DNA of 9,719 bases from DATDOO01 sp035293245 (lineage in GTDB: Bacteria; Pseudomonadota; Gammaproteobacteria; Methylococcales; Methylococcaceae): the NCBI GenBank assembly GCA_035293245.1, contig DATDOO010000235.1, positions 1-9,719 on the forward strand, written 5' to 3'. Below are positions 7,074-9,719 of this stretch, one piece after another (positions within the stretch are counted from its first letter, which is position 1; every line of letters begins with the position of its first letter). The notes below the pieces were generated by a model. It ran no database searches and had not been told where the DNA came from. It worked only from the letters and a program-made list of their open reading frames with translations. Made by a program: the position numbers and the translations under genes.

Positions 7074-7895
7074 TCAAGCCGACCAGTTCACCCATCCGGC
7101 ATAACCGGTGCCCAGCACGATCAACCCGAAAACGATCCGGTACCAGGCGAACGCGGTGAAGTCGTGATGGACGATGTAGCGCAACAGTCCGCGCACGGCG
7201 AGAAAAGCGCTGAGGAATGCCGCCGCGAAGCCCGTGGCGAACAGCAGCAAGTCGTCGCCGTTCAGCAGGTCGCGCGCCTTGTACAGGTCGTACAGGGTGG
7301 CGACGATCAGGGTGGGGATGGCGAGGAAAAAGGAGAACTCGGTGGCGGCGCGGCGCGATAGGCCGAAGAACAGGCCGCCGATGATGGTCGCGCCGGCGCG
7401 CGAGGTGCCGGGAATCAGAGCAAAACATTGCGCCAGGCCCAGCTTCAGTGCGTCGGGCCAACGGAGTTCGTCGACCGATTCGATGCGGATTGTGTGCGTG
7501 CGGCGTTCGGCCCACAGAATGACCAACGCGCCGACGATGAAGGCGGTGGCCACTGAAGTGGCATTGAACAGGTGCGTCTTGATAGCCTTGCCGAACAGGA
7601 GTCCCAACACCCCGATGGGGACGAAGCCGATGACCAGGTTCAAGGCAAAGCGGCGCGCCGCGGGGTCGTTGGGCAGACCGGCCACGACCGCGCCGATTTT
7701 CTTCCGGTACTCCCAGCACACGGCGAGAATCGCACCGGACTGGATGACCACCTCGAACAGCTTGCCCTTTTCGGAGTTGAAGTCGAGCAAGGTGCCCACC
7801 AGAATCAGGTGGCCGGTGCTGGAGATGGGCAGGAATTCGGTCAGTCCCTCGACGATGCCGAGAATCAGGGCGTGCAGCAGGGCGGTCATGTCCAT
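7074..7895 (-). CDS. uppP: Undecaprenyl-diphosphatase UppP (BacA)
   Basis: This 273-residue integral membrane phosphatase converts undecaprenyl diphosphate to undecaprenyl phosphate. It recycles the lipid carrier for peptidoglycan and other envelope polymers, and overproduction is known to raise bacitracin resistance. The N-terminal motif EGLTEFLPISSTGHL gives Glu16, Glu20 and His29, and the second motif PGTSRAGAT (162-170) gives Arg166. Most of the rest is hydrophobic, and the length equals that of E. coli BacA. One oddity is SRAG where the usual sequence is SRSG. The ATG at 7895 gives the usual N-terminus, but its ribosome binding site is weak; an alternative ATG two codons in (7889) is possible. 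The nuclease gene ends 37 bases upstream on the same strand, so the two may share a transcript. Confidence 0.96.
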   Translation of the reverse strand: MDMTALLHALILGIVEGLTEFLPISSTGHLILVGTLLDFNSEKGKLFEVVIQSGAILAVCWEYRKKIGAVVAGLPNDPAARRFALNLVIGFVPIGVLGLLFGKAIKTHLFNATSVATAFIVGALVILWAERRTHTIRIESVDELRWPDALKLGLAQCFALIPGTSRAGATIIGGLFFGLSRRAATEFSFFLAIPTLIVATLYDLYKARDLLNGDDLLLFATGFAAAFLSAFLAVRGLLRYIVHHDFTAFAWYRIVFGLIVLGTGYAGWVNWSA

Positions 7896-7931
7896 GTGTG
7901 TCGTTTTTTACGTGGGGTTGGGAATAGTCGA

Positions 7932-8774
7932 TCAGTGGTAACGGCCCGGCAAACGGGAGACGGCGGCCAGATTCCAGGCGCCGCCGTCGGCGACGGATTC
8001 CACCTGCCGTTCCAGAGCGTCGTCCAGGTTGGGGAAGAAATCGAAGCCGGTCAGTTCCTCCACGCGGTCGACGCTGACCAGATAATGATCCAGCGGTTCG
8101 TTGCCTTTGACATCCTGCGGCATGACGAAGGCCAGCAGCAAAGGGGGCCGGTCGGTGCGCGGGACGAGGTAAATCTTGAAAAACGCATCCGGCACTTCCA
8201 CGCGCCAGGCGGTTTTCAGCCGCTGGATGCGCTCGTCGAAGACGGTCCCGGTCAGCACCCACAACGCGCCGAAGCGCGCCAGGAAGCGATCCAGCTCCAC
8301 TTCCTCCAGCCGTTGCCAGAGTTTGCGGTTCAGGTTGGGCCTTTGCGGCGCGATGTTGGTCATCAGGAACGTTTCCCGCTGCGCCTCTTGTCCGTACACC
8401 AGGTCGATGGCGTGGTTGGGGGCCAGGTGGCCGCGATCGTAGCCGCTGCGGCTGTAGTCGACGGGCGCGACCGGGAACAGGCCGCGTCCGTCGCTGCGGA
8501 AACCGGCCGGGCGCGCATGATGGGGCTGCGGATTCGCGCCGGTCAATCGGTAAGTGACCCACAAGGGGTTGCCGCGCACGTCGGAATAGCCCACCAGGAA
8601 GCCGTCGTTGCGCAGCACGCGCGTCCAGGTGCGCGGATTCCAGGGGTCGCTCGCTGCCGGCAGTCCGGCCCAACCCGGAGCGGGTTGGGCGAGCGGAAGC
8701 TCGCGGCCGCAGCCCGCGGCGGCCAGGAGGAGAAGGAACAACCCCCGCCAGCCTGGCGGGAAATAACGTCGCAT
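7932..8774 (-). CDS. DNA/RNA non-specific endonuclease (NUC1/EndoG family), predicted lipoprotein
   Basis: This 280-residue protein belongs to the Serratia nuclease / endonuclease G family, a Mg-dependent hydrolase of DNA and RNA with a beta-beta-alpha metal active site. The hallmark motif is YDRGHLAPNHA with the general base His116. It is followed by TNIAPQRPNLN, in which Asn149 corresponds to the Mg-binding asparagine and Asn140 is also conserved. The N-terminus (positively charged, then LFLLLLAAAGC) is a signal peptide with a lipobox-like site at Cys22, so the mature enzyme is probably anchored outside the cytoplasm, facing the periplasm or surface. No inhibitor gene is adjacent, which fits an exported enzyme that cannot reach the host chromosome. 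The start ATG has only a weak ribosome binding site. Possible roles in nutrient scavenging, extracellular DNA turnover or DNA uptake are inference. Confidence 0.92.
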   Translation of the reverse strand: MRRYFPPGWRGLFLLLLAAAGCGRELPLAQPAPGWAGLPAASDPWNPRTWTRVLRNDGFLVGYSDVRGNPLWVTYRLTGANPQPHHARPAGFRSDGRGLFPVAPVDYSRSGYDRGHLAPNHAIDLVYGQEAQRETFLMTNIAPQRPNLNRKLWQRLEEVELDRFLARFGALWVLTGTVFDERIQRLKTAWRVEVPDAFFKIYLVPRTDRPPLLLAFVMPQDVKGNEPLDHYLVSVDRVEELTGFDFFPNLDDALERQVESVADGGAWNLAAVSRLPGRYH

Positions 8775-8816
8775 GAATGGGGCCGCTATCCGCTAGTTGC
8801 GCACAACGCTTGCGCC

Positions 8817-8861
8817 GAACAAGAAAACGGCCCGGGCACCTTCCGCCGATGCCCGGGCCGT
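8817..8861 (-). terminator. Intrinsic terminator of the small lipoprotein gene
   Basis: A perfect 12-base inverted repeat, ACGGCCCGGGCA (8827-8838) and TGCCCGGGCCGT (8850-8861), encloses an 11-base loop. Read on the - strand, the stem is followed directly by TTTTCTTGTT (8817-8826), giving the GC-rich stem plus T-rich tail of a rho-independent terminator. It lies 17 bases beyond the stop at 8879 and ends transcription of the lipoprotein gene before the nuclease gene at 8774. The nuclease therefore needs its own promoter or readthrough. In the 42 bases left between them I see no convincing -35/-10 pair. Confidence 0.8.
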
Positions 8862-8878
8862 GGGGTTGGAACAGCCCG

Positions 8879-9535
8879 TCAGCGGCTGGGCATGGGATGC
8901 TGCATTCCGGAACTGGAATCGCTCCCGCCCGACGGCTGATCCTTGTCTGCGGGCATGGTGTGACCCGCGTGGCCGCCGCCGCGGGCGACGCCGCCGCTGC
9001 TGTTGCCCGGTCCGCCGCCCGCTCCACCCGCGCCGGCACCGCCGCCGCCGCCCTGCGACATGCGCTGGCCGATGGCGCCGCCGGAAGCGCGGGCGATGTT
9101 CTGCGGGGTCAGGCCGCCCAGTTGCAGCGCGGCGTCGACCACCAGGGTCGAGACCGTGGTGATGTCCATGTTTTCAGCTTCGGGGCCGGTAACGACCGCC
9201 TTGACGCTTTCGCCGCCGCCGGCCGGCTTTGCGGTCAACACGATGGGGTAGGCCACGCCGGTGGGGACGGTCAGCGTGTACTTATTGGACGTTCCCGTCA
9301 GGCTGGCGCTGGCGACCTGCTGGCCACGCGCGTCGGCGACCTCGATCTTGCCCTCGGTGACCGGGCCGGCCTGGTTGATGACGATGCCGGTCAGTTTTGC
9401 GGACTTGGTAGCCGTCTGTACGGAGGCAGAGGATGAACCGCCTCCCGTGCCGCTGTCGCAGCCGCCGATCAGCGCGGCGCTCAAGAGCAGTGTCCCGGCC
9501 AGGGTGGAAAATTGTTCTCGCCTGAAATGTTTCAT
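8879..9535 (-). CDS. Small lipoprotein with transthyretin/carboxypeptidase-regulatory-like domain and Gly-rich His/Met tail
   Basis: This 218-residue protein belongs to no family I can name. It starts MKHFRREQF, followed by a hydrophobic stretch and the lipobox LIGGC with Cys26, so it is a predicted lipoprotein. After a Gly/Ser linker, residues about 46-117 (KLTGIVINQAGPVTEGKIEV, then KYTLTVPTGVAYPIVLTAKP) resemble a carboxypeptidase regulatory-like or transthyretin-like beta-sandwich. Residues about 122-150 (MDITTVSTLVVDAAL, then GLTPQNIARA) look helical. The C-terminus is low complexity: Gly-rich at about 162-188, then HAGHTMP (189-195) and GMQHPMP (210-216), which could bind a metal. The ATG at 9535 places the signal peptide at the N-terminus; the longer frame from 9568 adds 11 residues ahead of it and is less likely. 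The gene has its own terminator and appears monocistronic. Function is unknown. Confidence 0.75.
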   Translation of the reverse strand: MKHFRREQFSTLAGTLLLSAALIGGCDSGTGGGSSSASVQTATKSAKLTGIVINQAGPVTEGKIEVADARGQQVASASLTGTSNKYTLTVPTGVAYPIVLTAKPAGGGESVKAVVTGPEAENMDITTVSTLVVDAALQLGGLTPQNIARASGGAIGQRMSQGGGGGAGAGGAGGGPGNSSGGVARGGGHAGHTMPADKDQPSGGSDSSSGMQHPMPSR

Positions 9536-9566
9536 CGTTGTATTGCTCGCCAGAAGGAGTGAAACC

Positions 9567-9719
9567 ATGAACCGCGCGATTCGTCGGGGAATTCGCCGGA
9601 AGGGTTTTTATAGCATGGAACCGGGAGAACGGCCTAGTGCGAATGCCGGCCATGAACCATGCCGCGATTCGCGCGCCGGCGAAGTTTTCCCCGTCGCGCC
9701 GAAGCCGGGGTCACCAGGG
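9567..9719 (+). CDS. Possible start of a divergent gene, running off the window (uncertain)
   Basis: An ATG at 9567 is preceded by AAGGAG (9554-9559) at a spacing of 7 bases, and its frame stays open for 51 codons to the window edge (MNRAIRRGIRRKGFYSMEPG...). The translation is rich in Arg, Gly and Pro and resembles no family I know. Open frames of this length are common by chance in DNA this GC-rich. The - strand promoter proposed for the lipoprotein gene lies inside it. I list it because of the ribosome binding site only; its reality depends on the sequence beyond the window. Confidence 0.2.
   Translation, partial: MNRAIRRGIRRKGFYSMEPGERPSANAGHEPCRDSRAGEVFPVAPKPGSPG
9607..9615 (-). promoter_or_regulatory. 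Candidate extended -10 promoter for the lipoprotein gene
   Basis: On the - strand the sequence reads TGCTATAAA (9615 down to 9607), which fits an extended -10 element (TGnTATAAT-like). No good -35 hexamer is seen 16-18 bases upstream, as is common for extended -10 promoters. Transcription would start near 9600 and give a leader of about 65 bases before the ATG at 9535. The match comes from reading the sequence only. Confidence 0.35.

Noticed and set aside
7572..8939. 455-codon open frame on the + strand
   Set aside because: It is antisense to uppP and the nuclease gene and runs through the terminator. The protein has no recognisable domain.
6817..9039. 740-codon open frame on the - strand
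   Set aside because: It spans uppP, the nuclease gene and a clear terminator in a different frame, and the translation is Arg/Pro/Gly-rich without motifs. It is a shadow of the real genes.
8985..9070. CCG/CGC-rich stretch that looks like a triplet repeat
   Set aside because: It is irregular and in frame with the Gly-rich tail of the lipoprotein, so it is explained by low-complexity coding sequence.
9536..9568. Upstream ATG (9568) as start of the lipoprotein gene
   Set aside because: It would place 11 residues before a normal MK-type signal peptide, and no ribosome binding site is seen before it.
9634..9719. Possible C-terminus of another - strand gene (frame ending in TAG at 9634-9636)
   Set aside because: Only 27 codons are visible, basic and without motifs. 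Nothing distinguishes this from a chance open frame.

Overview
The window looks like chromosomal DNA of a high-GC proteobacterium. A gammaproteobacterium is my best guess, and a methanotroph of the Methylococcaceae type is possible but not shown by the sequence. The reasons are the GC-rich codon use, strong AGGAGG-type ribosome binding sites, lipobox signal peptides, and the style of the chemosensory and c-di-GMP proteins. No tRNA, rRNA, CRISPR array or insertion sequence was seen.

Left part (1-6905, + strand) is the downstream half of a chemosensory operon of the Wsp type, in which a chemotaxis-like array controls c-di-GMP rather than flagella. In order it holds the C-terminus of a methyl-accepting receptor, a CheA kinase fused to a receiver domain (WspE-like), a CheB methylesterase (WspF-like) that overlaps the kinase gene by 4 bases, and a 1093-residue response regulator. 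That regulator has the layout REC-GAF-PAS-GAF-GGDEF-EAL and occupies the place where a REC-GGDEF protein (WspR) sits in the pseudomonad Wsp operon. Its GGDEF motif is degenerate (GSDEF, with a KNQE sequence at the inhibitory-site position), while every EAL catalytic residue looked for is present. The predicted output is therefore c-di-GMP breakdown rather than synthesis, opposite in sign to WspR. The CheW and CheR genes expected in such a system would lie upstream, outside the window.

Middle (6906-7073) is a short intergenic region between converging genes, with several inverted repeats, including a near-perfect stem-loop at 6912-6958.

Right part (7074-9535, - strand) holds three genes. Read in their own direction, they are a small lipoprotein with a transthyretin-like domain and a Gly-rich, His/Met-containing tail, followed by a clear intrinsic terminator; then a lipoprotein of the DNA/RNA non-specific endonuclease family; then uppP (undecaprenyl-diphosphatase). 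The last two are 37 bases apart and may be co-transcribed. The final ~180 bases hold a candidate extended -10 promoter for the lipoprotein gene and an open + strand frame with a good ribosome binding site that runs off the end and is of uncertain reality.
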